Source: DAOMOP01 sp035444405 | Lineage (GTDB): Bacteria; Pseudomonadota; Gammaproteobacteria; Burkholderiales; Rhodocyclaceae | Assembly (NCBI GenBank): GCA_035444405.1 | Contig: DAOMOP010000070.1 | Location: 1-17,520 of the forward strand | DNA length: 17,520 nt | Direction: 5' to 3' | Part shown: positions 1 through 7,921 of the stretch, piece after piece | Layout of the letters: every line of letters starts with the position of its first letter | Position numbering within the stretch: position 1 is the stretch's first letter | Position numbers and translations under genes: made by a program | The notes under the pieces: generated by a model | What the model saw: only the letters and a program-made list of their open reading frames with translations | What the model was told of the DNA's origin: nothing | Databases searched by the model: none

Positions 1-515
1 TCGGTCGTGCGCGCGCCGATCGCGCCCCACGAGATCAGGTCGGCGATGTACTGCGGCGTGATCATGTCGAGGAACTCGGTGCCGGCCGGCAGGCCGAGCT
101 CGTTGATCTCCCACAACAGCTTACGCGCGAACCGTACGCCCTCGTTGATCTTGAAGCTGTTGTCGAGATACGGGTCGTTGATGAGCCCCTTCCAGCCCAC
201 CGTCGTGCGCGGCTTCTCGAAGTACACGCGCATCACGACGAGCAGATCGTCCTTCACGCGGTCAGCCTCGAGCTTGAGCTTTTGCGCATACTCGAGGGCG
301 GCCTCGGCATCGTGGATCGAGCACGGCCCGATGATCACCAGCAGGCGGTCGTCGGCGCCGAACAGGATGCGATGGATGGCCTGGCGCGTGTTGAACGCGA
401 CTTCGGCGGCCTTCGGCGTGGCCGGAAACTCGCGCAGCACGTGCGAGGGCGGAATGAGCTCCTTGATCTCCTGGATGCGGACATCGTCGATATGGATCTT
501 GACCGAGGCTGACAT
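1..515 (-). CDS. aroG: DAHP synthase, AroG/AroF/AroH type (3' end outside window)
   Basis: 3-Deoxy-D-arabino-heptulosonate-7-phosphate synthase condenses phosphoenolpyruvate with erythrose-4-phosphate, the first step of the shikimate pathway. The gene is read leftwards from an ATG at 515-513, and 171 codons are visible before the window edge. The N-terminal half of the class I fold is clear: GPCSIHD at residues 63-69, VVMRVYFEKPRTTVGWKG around 93-110, LPAGTEFLD near 142-150 and SWGAIGARTTE at the edge. The N-terminal stretch before GPCSIHD resembles the extension that carries feedback control by aromatic amino acids in E. coli AroG/F/H. Which amino acid regulates this copy cannot be told. The start fits the family length, but the Shine-Dalgarno is weak (only GAG). 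The stop codon and C-terminal half lie outside the window. Confidence 0.93.
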   Translation of the reverse strand, partial: MSASVKIHIDDVRIQEIKELIPPSHVLREFPATPKAAEVAFNTRQAIHRILFGADDRLLVIIGPCSIHDAEAALEYAQKLKLEADRVKDDLLVVMRVYFEKPRTTVGWKGLINDPYLDNSFKINEGVRFARKLLWEINELGLPAGTEFLDMITPQYIADLISWGAIGARTT

Positions 516-552
516 GAACGTGACTCTGCAAAGCGCGCTGGGAAAGCGTTTG

Positions 553-558
553 ATTCTA
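553..558 (-). promoter_or_regulatory. candidate -10 box for aroG
   Basis: Read on the minus strand the hexamer is TAGAAT (5/6 to TATAAT), placed so that transcription would start about 30 nt before the aroG ATG. No good -35 is visible at 16-18 bp spacing, so this is a weak call. The 171-bp spacer between aroG and the end of mogA otherwise shows nothing I can name. Confidence 0.35.
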
Positions 559-686
559 CTCCGGATGTGCCATGCTGACCGCACGTCGTGCAGATGCGGC
601 CTCACGACCCGCGATGGCGCAGGCGCGTGCGGGACGGGGCGGAGGCGGTCGAGGTGCCGGCCAGCGCCCACTTATCGAGCGCGCCC

Positions 687-1277
<591 letters not shown>

Positions 1278-1281
<4 letters not shown>

Positions 1282-1859
1282 GAATGCTCCGTCGGGTCGA
1301 TGGGGGAAGAGGCGCCGCGGCCGCCCTCGTCGAGCTCGCGCAGGATCCGGAAGAGCTCGCGGAAGGCGCGCGGCGGCTTGCCGAGCTCGCGCTCCTTCAG
1401 CGCATTGCGGCGCAACACGCGCAGGCGCTGCAGGTCGGCCTCGGGCCACTGCGCAGCGATGTCGCCGATGCGCTGCTCGTCGTCGAGAAACTCGCTGCGC
1501 AGCCGCTCGAGGCGGTGCTGACGCGCGACCTCGACCTTGGACGCGCCCGAGAACACGTCGAGCTGCGCCTGGATCGGCTCGGGATCGATGCTGCGCATCA
1601 GCCGGCCGATGTATTGCAGCTGGCGGCGGCGCGCCTCGTGCCTGGTGAAGCGGCGCGCGTCGACGACCGCCTCGCGCAGTGCATCGGGCATCGGCACCTT
1701 GGTGAGCTGCTCGGCCGACAGCGCGACGAGCGCCTCGCCGAGCGCCTGCAGCTTGTGCATCTCGCGCTTGCGGCTCGACTTGCTCGGACCGCGGAGCTCG
1801 TCGTCGTGGCCGCTGCCGGGCGCCTCGGGCGCGCGGGCGCCGTCTCGTTCATCAATCAT
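1278..1859 (-). CDS. darP: DarP/YjgA ribosome-associated protein (DUF615)
   Basis: A 193-residue protein that matches the YjgA/DUF615 family, now named DarP in E. coli, where it acts in maturation of the 50S ribosomal subunit. Recognisable stretches are SKSSRKREMHKLQALGEAL near the start, LPMPDAL-like KVPMPDALREAV, RRQLQYIGRLMR and the C-terminal LRVLRRNALKE with FRELFRIL. It is highly charged, helical and has no membrane segment. E. coli YjgA is about 183 residues, so the ATG at 1859 gives a normal length. It is divergent from pmbA, the same arrangement as in E. coli, and overlaps mogA downstream by 4 bp, so the two probably share one message. Confidence 0.93.
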
Positions 1860-1890
1860 CGGGCCTTGCCGTGGTCGGGATCGGGGTAAG

Positions 1891-1896
1891 ATTATA
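1891..1896 (-). promoter_or_regulatory. -10 box of the darP-mogA promoter
   Basis: On the minus strand this is a perfect TATAAT, 31 nt before the darP ATG. No recognisable -35 lies 16-18 bp upstream, so activation or an unusual -35 is possible. No equally good box is visible for pmbA in the other direction. Confidence 0.5.
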
Positions 1897-1921
1897 GCCT
1901 TCGCACCCCGTCATTGCGCCG

Positions 1922-1951
1922 CGCACGACGCCGTGGCACCCGCGTCGTGCG
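1922..1951. repeat. 10-bp inverted repeat between darP and pmbA
   Basis: Arms CGCACGACGC (1922-1931) and GCGTCGTGCG (1942-1951) are perfect reverse complements around a 10-nt spacer. The repeat lies just upstream of the darP -10 box and within the pmbA 5' region. It could be an operator for the divergent promoters or a leader hairpin of pmbA. No T-run follows. Confidence 0.5.
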
Positions 1952-2018
1952 GGCCTCCGCTGCGGCGCGTGTCGCGCCGCCGCCCACTGTCGATCTTTAC
2001 GGAAAACACCCTCTGCCC

Positions 2019-3359
2019 ATGTCCGAACAAGGCTTCTCGTTCTCGTCCGACCGTCTGCGCGCAATCGCCGGCGACGTCCTCCAACACGCCCGCGCGCGTG
2101 GCGCGACCGCCTGCGAGACCGAGGTCTCCGAGGGCTTCGGCCAGACCGCGACGGTGCGCAAGGGCGAGGTCGACACGATCGAGTACAACCGCGACAAGGG
2201 CGTCGGCGTCACCGTCTATCTCGGCCAGCAGCGCGGCCACGCGAGCACGTCGGACTTTTCCGGCGAGGCGCTGCGCGCAACCGTCGATGCGGCGCTGTCG
2301 ATCGCACGCTTCACCGCCGCCGACCCGTGCGCCGGGCTTGCCGACGCGGCGCTGCTCGCGCACGACTGCCCCGATCTCGACCTGCATCACCCGTGGCGAC
2401 TCAGCGTCGAGGAGGCGATCGCGCTCGCGCGCCGCTGCGAGGCGGCCGCGTTCGCGGTGAGCCCGCAGATCACCAACTCGGAAGGCGCGAGCGTGTCGAG
2501 CCAGGAGGCGCATTTCGTCGCCGCCAACAGCGCCGGCTTCATCGGCGGCTATGCGAGCTCGCGCCACAGCATCTCGTGCTCGGTCATCGCCGGCAAGGGC
2601 GATGCGATGCAGCGCGAGTACTGGTACGACTCGCGCCGCGACGCGCACGAGCTGATGGCGGCCGAGGCGATCGGGCGGCGCGCCGGCGAGCGTGCGCTGG
2701 CGCGTCTGGGCGCCCGCAAGATCCGCACCTGCGAAGTGCCGGTGCTGTTCGAGGCGCCGGTGGCGGTGACGCTGGTCGGCAACTTCGTCCATGCCGTGAG
2801 CGGCGGCGCGCTGTACCGCAAGTCGTCGTTCCTGCTCGACAGCCTCGGCGAGCAGGTGTTCTCGCCGCTGGTGACGATCCATGAGCGGCCGCACCAGCGG
2901 AAGGCCTTCGGCGCGAGCCCGTTCGACAGCGAAGGGGTCGCCACGCACGACCGCGACGTCGTCGTCGACGGCGTGCTGCAGGGCTACTTCCTGTCGAGCT
3001 ACTCGGCGCGCAAGCTCGGCATGCAGACCACCGGCAACGCCGGCGGCTCGCACAACCTGATCGTGCAAGGCGGCGAGCTCGACTTCGACGGCCTGGTGCG
3101 CAAGATGGGGCGCGGCCTCGTCGTGACCGAGCTGCTCGGCCACGGCGTCAATTACGTGACCGGCGACTACTCGCGTGGCGCGGCCGGCTTCTGGGTCGAG
3201 GGCGGGCGCATCAAGCATCCGGTCGAAGAGATCACCATCGCCGGCAACCTGCGCGACATGTTCGGCGGCATCGTCGCGGTCGGCAACGATGCGCTGCCGC
3301 GCGGGGCCAAGCACTGCGGCTCGCTGCTGATCGAACGCATGACCGTCGCCGGCAGCTGA
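2019..3359 (+). CDS. pmbA: PmbA/TldE metalloprotease partner subunit
   Basis: A 446-residue TldE (PmbA) protein; E. coli PmbA has 450. With TldD it forms a heterodimeric protease that trims peptides such as microcin B17 precursor and degrades the CcdA antitoxin. The zinc site is in TldD, and TldE is the non-catalytic half. Typical features are the early VRKGEVDTIEYNRDKGVGVTVY, the middle GGALYRKSSFLLD, the late LSSYSARKLGMQTTGNAGG, and ELLGHGVNYVTGDYSRGAAGFWVEGG followed by NLRDMF. I start at the ATG at 2019, which gives MSEQGFSF. An in-frame open stretch continues 35 codons further upstream but is Arg/Ala-rich and unlike the family. The ribosome-binding site is weak. tldD is not in this window. 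Confidence 0.95.
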   Translation: MSEQGFSFSSDRLRAIAGDVLQHARARGATACETEVSEGFGQTATVRKGEVDTIEYNRDKGVGVTVYLGQQRGHASTSDFSGEALRATVDAALSIARFTAADPCAGLADAALLAHDCPDLDLHHPWRLSVEEAIALARRCEAAAFAVSPQITNSEGASVSSQEAHFVAANSAGFIGGYASSRHSISCSVIAGKGDAMQREYWYDSRRDAHELMAAEAIGRRAGERALARLGARKIRTCEVPVLFEAPVAVTLVGNFVHAVSGGALYRKSSFLLDSLGEQVFSPLVTIHERPHQRKAFGASPFDSEGVATHDRDVVVDGVLQGYFLSSYSARKLGMQTTGNAGGSHNLIVQGGELDFDGLVRKMGRGLVVTELLGHGVNYVTGDYSRGAAGFWVEGGRIKHPVEEITIAGNLRDMFGGIVAVGNDALPRGAKHCGSLLIERMTVAGS

Positions 3360-3392
3360 GGCGCAGCACAGGCATGCCGCGCCGTGCGCCGC

Positions 3393-3414
3393 CGTCGCGC
3401 AGCCCGGCGCGACG
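3393..3414 (+). repeat. hairpin 34 nt after the pmbA stop
   Basis: Perfect 8-bp arms CGTCGCGC and GCGCGACG around a 6-nt loop. It may mark the 3' end of the pmbA message, but no T-run follows, so it is not a classical intrinsic terminator. Confidence 0.35.
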
Positions 3415-3458
3415 AACGGCCCATTGGCGAACGCCCCGTTACTTAGGGTTTTCCGCGG

Positions 3459-3486
3459 TTTTCATGCGCTGCGCAGCGCCTATAAT
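3459..3486 (+). promoter_or_regulatory. promoter of the TRAP transporter operon, with palindrome in spacer
   Basis: A -35 TTTTCA (3459-3464, 4/6) and a perfect -10 TATAAT (3481-3486) are separated by 16 bp. The spacer contains GCGCTGCGCAGCGC (3466-3479), a perfect 14-bp palindrome placed where a repressor would block RNA polymerase. Transcription would begin near 3493, leaving a leader of about 47 nt before dctP. The regulator is not identifiable from this window. Confidence 0.7.
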
Positions 3487-3527
3487 CGGCGGCGCAGCTG
3501 ATTCCACCATCCAAAAAATTACTCAAC

Positions 3528-3533
3528 GAGGAG
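3528..3533 (+). promoter_or_regulatory. strong Shine-Dalgarno that fixes the GTG start of dctP
   Basis: GAGGAG lies 6 nt before the GTG at 3540. It is among the best ribosome-binding sites in the window and supports the non-ATG start and high expression of the binding protein. Confidence 0.8.
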
Positions 3534-3539
3534 AAAGTC

Positions 3540-4622
3540 GTGGAGCGACGCAAGTTTCTGAAGCATGCCGGCCTGGCCGGCGTACTGGCGGCCGGCAGCG
3601 CACCGGCGGTCGTGATGGCGCAGGAGAACATCCGCTGGCGCCTCGCGTCGAGTTTTCCGAAGGTGCTCGACAGCATCTACGGCACGGCCGAGCACTTCGC
3701 GAAGAACGTCTCCGAGGCGACCGACGGCAAGTTCGAGATCTCGGTGCACGCGGCCGGCGAGCTGGTGCCGGCCTTCGGCGTCGCCGATGCGGTCGAGCAG
3801 GGCACGGTCGAATGTGCGCACACTGCCTCGTATTACTTCTTCGGCAAGGACGAGACCTTCGCGATCGACTGCGCCATTCCGTTCGGGATGAACGCGCGCA
3901 TGCACAACGCGTGGATGCACGACGGCAACGGCCTCGCGCTGACGCGCGAGTTCTTCGCGCAGTACAACATCGTCAACCTGCCGATGGGCAACACGGGCGC
4001 GCAGATGGGGGGCTTCTTTCGCAAGGAGATCAACTCGGTCGCCGACCTGAGCGGACTCAAGTTTCGTATGGGCGGCTTCGGCGGACGCGTACTCGCCAAG
4101 CTCGGCGTCGTGCCGCAGAACATCCCCGGCGGCGAGATCTACCAGGCGCTCGAGCGCGGCACCATCGATTCGGTCGAATGGGTCGGCCCCTACGACGACC
4201 TGAAGTTCGGCTTCCACAAGGTCGCACCGAACTACTATTACCCGGCGCCGTGGGAAGGCGGTGCGCAGCTGTCGCTGTACATCAACGACAAGGTCTACAA
4301 CGCACTGTCGCCGCGATACCAGTCGATCGTACGCCAGGCCGCCTCGGATGCACACGTGCGCATGCAGGCGATTTACGACGCGCGCAACCCGAACGCGCTG
4401 CGCCAGCTGATTGCCGAAGGCGCCAAGCTGCACCGCTTCTCACGCGAGATCATGGACGCGGTGTTCGCGGCGCGCAACGAGGTCTATGCCGAGCTGAACG
4501 AAAGCAACCCGAACTGGAAGAAGATCTACACGGACTACGAACAGTTCATGCGCGATCAGTTCCAGTGGGCGGCGGTGTCCGAGAACAGCTACAACCAGTA
4601 CATGGCTGCACAGAAGCTGTAA
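3540..4622 (+). CDS. TRAP transporter solute-binding protein, TakP-like (DctP family)
   Basis: A 360-residue periplasmic binding protein that delivers substrate to the DctQM permease. The N-terminus ERRKFLK followed by a hydrophobic stretch to about residue 27 is a twin-arginine (Tat) signal peptide. The mature part closely resembles Rhodobacter TakP, which binds 2-oxoacids such as pyruvate with a sodium ion. Shared stretches include RLASSFPKVLDSIYG, ECAHTASYYFFGKD, GNTGAQMGGFFRKE, LKFRMGGFGG and VEWVGPYDD, then YYYPAPWEGG. Arg176 in KFRMGG is the usual carboxylate-binding arginine of TRAP binding proteins. Gln155, Trp214 and Glu239 sit in motifs that I recall as ligand or metal contacts in TakP. 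The GTG start is fixed by the GAGGAG site. A 2-oxoacid or similar small organic acid is my guess at the substrate; annotation pipelines often call this group mannitol/chloroaromatic. Confidence 0.9.
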   Translation: MERRKFLKHAGLAGVLAAGSAPAVVMAQENIRWRLASSFPKVLDSIYGTAEHFAKNVSEATDGKFEISVHAAGELVPAFGVADAVEQGTVECAHTASYYFFGKDETFAIDCAIPFGMNARMHNAWMHDGNGLALTREFFAQYNIVNLPMGNTGAQMGGFFRKEINSVADLSGLKFRMGGFGGRVLAKLGVVPQNIPGGEIYQALERGTIDSVEWVGPYDDLKFGFHKVAPNYYYPAPWEGGAQLSLYINDKVYNALSPRYQSIVRQAASDAHVRMQAIYDARNPNALRQLIAEGAKLHRFSREIMDAVFAARNEVYAELNESNPNWKKIYTDYEQFMRDQFQWAAVSENSYNQYMAAQKL

Positions 4623-4628
4623 GAGTCG

Positions 4629-4685
4629 CCGGTCGGTCCCGGCCGGCTGCCGACCGTGCGGCCGGCACTCCTGCGCCGACCGGCA
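4629..4685 (+). repeat. intercistronic hairpins between dctP and dctQ
   Basis: CGGTCGG (4631-4637) can pair with CCGACCG (4651-4657). Extended as GCCGGTCGG (4629-4637), it can instead pair with the perfect 9-bp complement CCGACCGGC at 4677-4685. The two pairings exclude each other. Stem-loops here commonly protect or retain the upstream message so that the binding protein is made in excess over the membrane subunits. Confidence 0.5.
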
Positions 4686-4750
4686 TCCCGACCGAAATGC
4701 ACGGGCCGGAAGCCGCCATCGGCACTTCCTGGCCCCAGGCCCGCGCTCCA

Positions 4751-5467
4751 ATGGGAACACTGCTCAAGTTCTCGCATCTGATCGACGCCCTCTCCCGTCT
4801 GTTCGGCAAGGCGATCATCTGGCTGATACTGGCGGCCACGCTGATCAGTGCCGCCAACGCGATCGCCCGCAAGGCGTTCAACATCAGCTCGAACGCCTAT
4901 CTCGAGATCCAGTGGTACCTGTACGCCGCGGTGTTCCTGCTCGGCGCCGGCTTCGGGCTCCTGCAGAACGTGCATGTGCGCATCGACGTCGTCGCGAACC
5001 GCTTCTCGCCCCGCACGCGGACCTACATCGACATCGGCGGCATCGTGCTGTTCCTGCTGCCGCTGTGCTACTTCATGATCGCCTTCGCATGGCCGATCGT
5101 CGAGCGCGCATGGGTGACCGGGGAGATGTCGTCCAACGCCGGCGGCCTGATCCGCTGGCCCGTGTACGCCCTGGTCCCGGCCGGCTTCGCGCTGCTGGGG
5201 CTGCAGGGGCTGTCCGAGCTGATCAAGCGCATCGCATTCCTGTGCGGGCGGGGGCCGGATCCGCTGGACGCCGGCATGCAGGCCGAGGCCGCGGCGTCCG
5301 CGCAGGGTAGCCGTGCGCCGGACGATGCGATGGCCGACCCAGCGGCCGACCGCGGCACGGCCGACGACGCACCCGCGCACGCTGGCGCCGACACGACCGG
5401 GCTGGGCAGCGCGCATCGCGAGCACACGCCCCCCCGCAACGACGCCGCCGGCGACACCCGCTCATGA
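4751..5467 (+). CDS. TRAP transporter small membrane subunit (DctQ family) with C-terminal tail
   Basis: The small four-helix permease subunit of the TRAP transporter. Hydrophobic segments lie at about residues 20-38, 50-72, 92-115 and 135-153. WYLYAAVFLLGAGFGLLQNVHVRIDVV is the family's typical second-helix region. From about residue 165 to the end (238) the protein carries a hydrophilic, low-complexity Ala/Asp/Gly/Thr-rich tail, whereas DctQ proteins are usually 160-190 residues. A run of seven C (5429-5435) lies in the tail coding region. I start at ATG 4751 (MGTLLKFSH); an in-frame ATG at 4697 would add 18 residues, and neither has a clear Shine-Dalgarno. The stop overlaps the dctM start by 4 bp. 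Confidence 0.88.
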   Translation: MGTLLKFSHLIDALSRLFGKAIIWLILAATLISAANAIARKAFNISSNAYLEIQWYLYAAVFLLGAGFGLLQNVHVRIDVVANRFSPRTRTYIDIGGIVLFLLPLCYFMIAFAWPIVERAWVTGEMSSNAGGLIRWPVYALVPAGFALLGLQGLSELIKRIAFLCGRGPDPLDAGMQAEAAASAQGSRAPDDAMADPAADRGTADDAPAHAGADTTGLGSAHREHTPPRNDAAGDTRS

Positions 5468-7143
5468 CCGCCTTCCTGTCCGCCAACCTCGCCCCGATCA
5501 TGTTCGGGGCGGTGGTGTTCTTTCTGCTGTCGGGCTTTCCGGTGGCGTTCGCACTGGCCGCCTGCGGCCTCGTATTCGGCTTCATCGGCATGGAGCTCGG
5601 CCTGCTGCCGGCGACGCTGTTCCAGGCACTGCCGCTGCGCGTATTCGGCATCATGCAGAACGACACACTGCTGGCAATCCCGTTCTTCACGCTGATGGGC
5701 CTCATTCTCGAGCGCAGCGGCATGGCGGAGGATCTGCTCGATACGGTCGGCCAGGTGTTCGGACCGATCCGCGGCGGGGTCGCGCTCGCGGTGATCTTCG
5801 TCGGCGCGCTGCTGGCCGCGACCACCGGCGTAGTCGCCGCGTCGGTGATCTCGATGGGCCTGATCTCGCTGCCGATCATGCTGCGCTACGGCTACGGGCG
5901 CGGCATCGCCACCGGCGTGATCACCGCCTCGGGCACGCTCGCGCAGGCGCTGCCGCCGTCGATCGTGCTGATCGTGCTGGCCGACCAGCTCGGCCGCAGT
6001 GTCGGTGACATGTACCGCGGCGCCTTCGTGCCCGCCTTCATGCTGATCGGCATGTATACGCTGTACGTGATCGCGCTGGCGATCTTCCGGCCGCGCGTGG
6101 TGCCGGCCCTGCCACCGGAGGCGCTGACGTTCCGCGAGCCCGACGGCAGCTCGGGGCTGCGTTCGCTGGCGCTGCTGATGGCGCTGCTGATCGCGGCGTC
6201 GGTGCTGTTCGCACGCTCCTACGGTGATCTGCTCGGCTGGCTTCAGGGCAGCCCGGTGCAGGCGCGCTTCGACGAGACCATCGTGATGGCCTTGACCGTC
6301 GGCGCCGTGCTCGGCCTCGTGCTCGCCGGTGCCAACCGTCTGCTGCGGCTCGGCCTGCTGTCGGCGATCGCCGAGCGCGTCGTGTTCGTGCTGATTCCGC
6401 CGCTCGCGCTGATCTTTCTCGTCCTCGGCACGATCTTCCTCGGCATCGCCACGCCGACCGAGGGCGGCGCGATGGGCGCGGTCGGCGCGCTGCTGATGGC
6501 GATCGTGCGCGGGCGCATGGATCGCCAGCGGCTGCGCGAGGCGCTGGAGGCGACCGCGCGCCTGTCGGTGTTCGTGATGTTCATCCTGATCGGTGCGACG
6601 ATCTTCAGCTTCACCTTCACCGCCGTCGATGGCAAGGAGTGGGTCCAGCATCTGTTCGACAAGCTGCCCGGCGGCCAGGTCGGCTTCCTGATCTTCGTGA
6701 ACGCGGTGATCTTCTTCCTCGGCTTCTTCCTCGACTTCTTCGAGATCGCATTCATCCTGATCCCGCTGCTCGCGCCGGTGGCGAGCAACATGGGCATCGA
6801 TCTGATCTGGTTCGGCATCATCATCGCGCTGAACCTGCAGACCTCGTTCCTGACCCCGCCGTTTGGTTTCGCGCTGTTCTATCTGCGCAGCGTCGCGCCG
6901 GTCGGCGCCTTCATCGACCGTGTGACGAAGCAGCGCATCGAGGGAGTCAAGACCAGCGACATCTATCGCGGCTCGATCGCGTTCGTGCTGATCCAGATCT
7001 TCGTGGTCGGGCTGCTGATCGCGTTTCCGCAGCTCGTCACCGGGGGCCTCGGCGGGCAGGCCGAGATCGACCTCGAGAGCATCCAGATCGCGCCGCCTCC
7101 GGGCGAAGGCGGCTGGGGTGACGGAGGCGGGGCATGGGACTGA
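5464..7143 (+). CDS. TRAP transporter large permease subunit (DctM family)
   Basis: The large subunit, which forms the sodium-driven substrate pathway in the inner membrane. It is 559 residues and almost wholly hydrophobic. Conserved DctM stretches are IPFFTLMGLILERSG, the TTGVVAASVISMG helix, TASGTLAQALPPSI, GIATPTEGGAMGAVGALL and TSFLTPPFGFALFYL. It is about 130 residues longer than the common 425-430-residue form. The extra part, at roughly residues 205-320, contains a polar loop and further hydrophobic helices, as in the TakM-like subfamily. The C-terminus ends in a Gly/Pro-rich tail. It is translationally coupled at both ends: ATGA overlap with dctQ and 10-bp overlap with the phosphatase gene. 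Confidence 0.94.
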   Translation: MTAFLSANLAPIMFGAVVFFLLSGFPVAFALAACGLVFGFIGMELGLLPATLFQALPLRVFGIMQNDTLLAIPFFTLMGLILERSGMAEDLLDTVGQVFGPIRGGVALAVIFVGALLAATTGVVAASVISMGLISLPIMLRYGYGRGIATGVITASGTLAQALPPSIVLIVLADQLGRSVGDMYRGAFVPAFMLIGMYTLYVIALAIFRPRVVPALPPEALTFREPDGSSGLRSLALLMALLIAASVLFARSYGDLLGWLQGSPVQARFDETIVMALTVGAVLGLVLAGANRLLRLGLLSAIAERVVFVLIPPLALIFLVLGTIFLGIATPTEGGAMGAVGALLMAIVRGRMDRQRLREALEATARLSVFVMFILIGATIFSFTFTAVDGKEWVQHLFDKLPGGQVGFLIFVNAVIFFLGFFLDFFEIAFILIPLLAPVASNMGIDLIWFGIIIALNLQTSFLTPPFGFALFYLRSVAPVGAFIDRVTKQRIEGVKTSDIYRGSIAFVLIQIFVVGLLIAFPQLVTGGLGGQAEIDLESIQIAPPPGEGGWGDGGGAWD

Positions 7144-7784
7144 GCCGCGCGACCCGCCTGTGCCTGGTCCGCCACGGCGAGACCGAGTGGAACCGCGAGC
7201 GCCGGTTGCAAGGGCATCTCGACGTGCCGCTGAACGCCACCGGCCGCGAGCAGGCGCGTGCAACGGCAACCCACCTGGTCGGTCATGCATTCGCGGCGCT
7301 CTACTGCAGCGATCTCGCCCGTGCGCGGCAGACGGCCCACACCGTTGCCGCGGCGCTCGCCGGCATGCCACGGCCGACCCCGGCGCTGCGCGAACGGCAC
7401 TACGGCGCCTTCCAGGGCCTCACCTACGACGCGGCGCGCGCCCGCTTTCCGGACGAATTCGCGCGCTTTTCCGCGCGCGACGCCGACTTTGCGTTTCCCG
7501 GCGGCGGCGAGAGCCTGCGCGGCTTCGCGACGCGCGTCGAGGCGGCCGTGCGCGAGATCGCCGCGCGTCATGCGGGCCAACAGGTGCTGATCGTCACGCA
7601 CGGCGGCGTGCTCGACGTCGTGCACCGGCTGGCCACCGGCAAGCCGCTCGACGCGGCGCGCGATTTCGCGATTCCGAACGCCGCGCTGAACTGGATCGCG
7701 TTCGAGAACGGCCGCTGGCAACTCGTGTCGTGGGCCGAGCAGGCGCATCTCGCGTGCGCCTGCGACGAGTTGCCGAACGCCTGA
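7134..7784 (+). CDS. histidine phosphatase family protein (GpmB/CobC-like)
   Basis: A 216-residue member of the phosphoglycerate-mutase-like histidine phosphatase superfamily. LVRHGETEWN (residues 11-20) supplies the phosphorylated His14, SDLARARQT around 59-67 the phosphate-binding arginines, LRERHYGAFQG the acid Glu87, and VTHGGVLD the second histidine, His156. This pattern fits broad phosphatases annotated as GpmB, CobC (alpha-ribazole phosphatase) or similar; the substrate cannot be told from sequence. No cobalamin genes are nearby. The ATG at 7134 has a GGAGG 6 nt upstream and lies inside the end of dctM, so it is probably translated from the TRAP message. The cofactor-dependent glycolytic mutase gpmA is a separate gene in this window, so this one is unlikely to serve glycolysis. 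Confidence 0.9.
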   Translation: MGLSRATRLCLVRHGETEWNRERRLQGHLDVPLNATGREQARATATHLVGHAFAALYCSDLARARQTAHTVAAALAGMPRPTPALRERHYGAFQGLTYDAARARFPDEFARFSARDADFAFPGGGESLRGFATRVEAAVREIAARHAGQQVLIVTHGGVLDVVHRLATGKPLDAARDFAIPNAALNWIAFENGRWQLVSWAEQAHLACACDELPNA

Positions 7785-7881
7785 ACCACACGTCCGCTCC
7801 CGCCCCGCGCGCACGCCCGGCGCGGCTCCGCCCGGACCGCATCGTGTCACCGGCCCGCGTCCCATCACGCGCGGCCGTGCA

Positions 7882-7890
7882 TGTTAATAT
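7882..7890 (+). promoter_or_regulatory. candidate extended -10 promoter of glyA
   Basis: TGT followed by TAATAT reads as an extended -10 (TGn plus a 4/6 hexamer), 31 nt before the glyA ATG. No clear -35 is visible. The rest of the 137-bp spacer after the phosphatase gene shows no riboswitch or terminator that I recognise. Confidence 0.45.
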
Positions 7891-7921
7891 CCGCGTTCTT
7901 AAACCGCACCGAGTCCGTCTC

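Noticed and set aside
1911..3314. Minus-strand open frame of 467 codons opposite pmbA
   Set aside because: Antisense shadow of pmbA, which has normal length and all family motifs.
3374..4750. Open frame running through dctP in another phase and joining dctQ, suggesting a fused protein
   Set aside because: The part before 4751 overlaps dctP out of phase and is Arg-rich without homology. Only the dctQ portion shows membrane helices.
5068..7371. Very long open frame on the minus strand opposite dctM (767 codons)
   Set aside because: It lies wholly antisense to a clear DctM gene. Its translation is rich in Arg, His, Gln and Asp with no recognisable domain. Such frames arise from GC-rich third positions of the real gene.
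7785..7921. Possible riboswitch or other structured leader before glyA
   Set aside because: No recognisable glycine or tetrahydrofolate riboswitch core is present; the leader after the candidate promoter is only about 25 nt.
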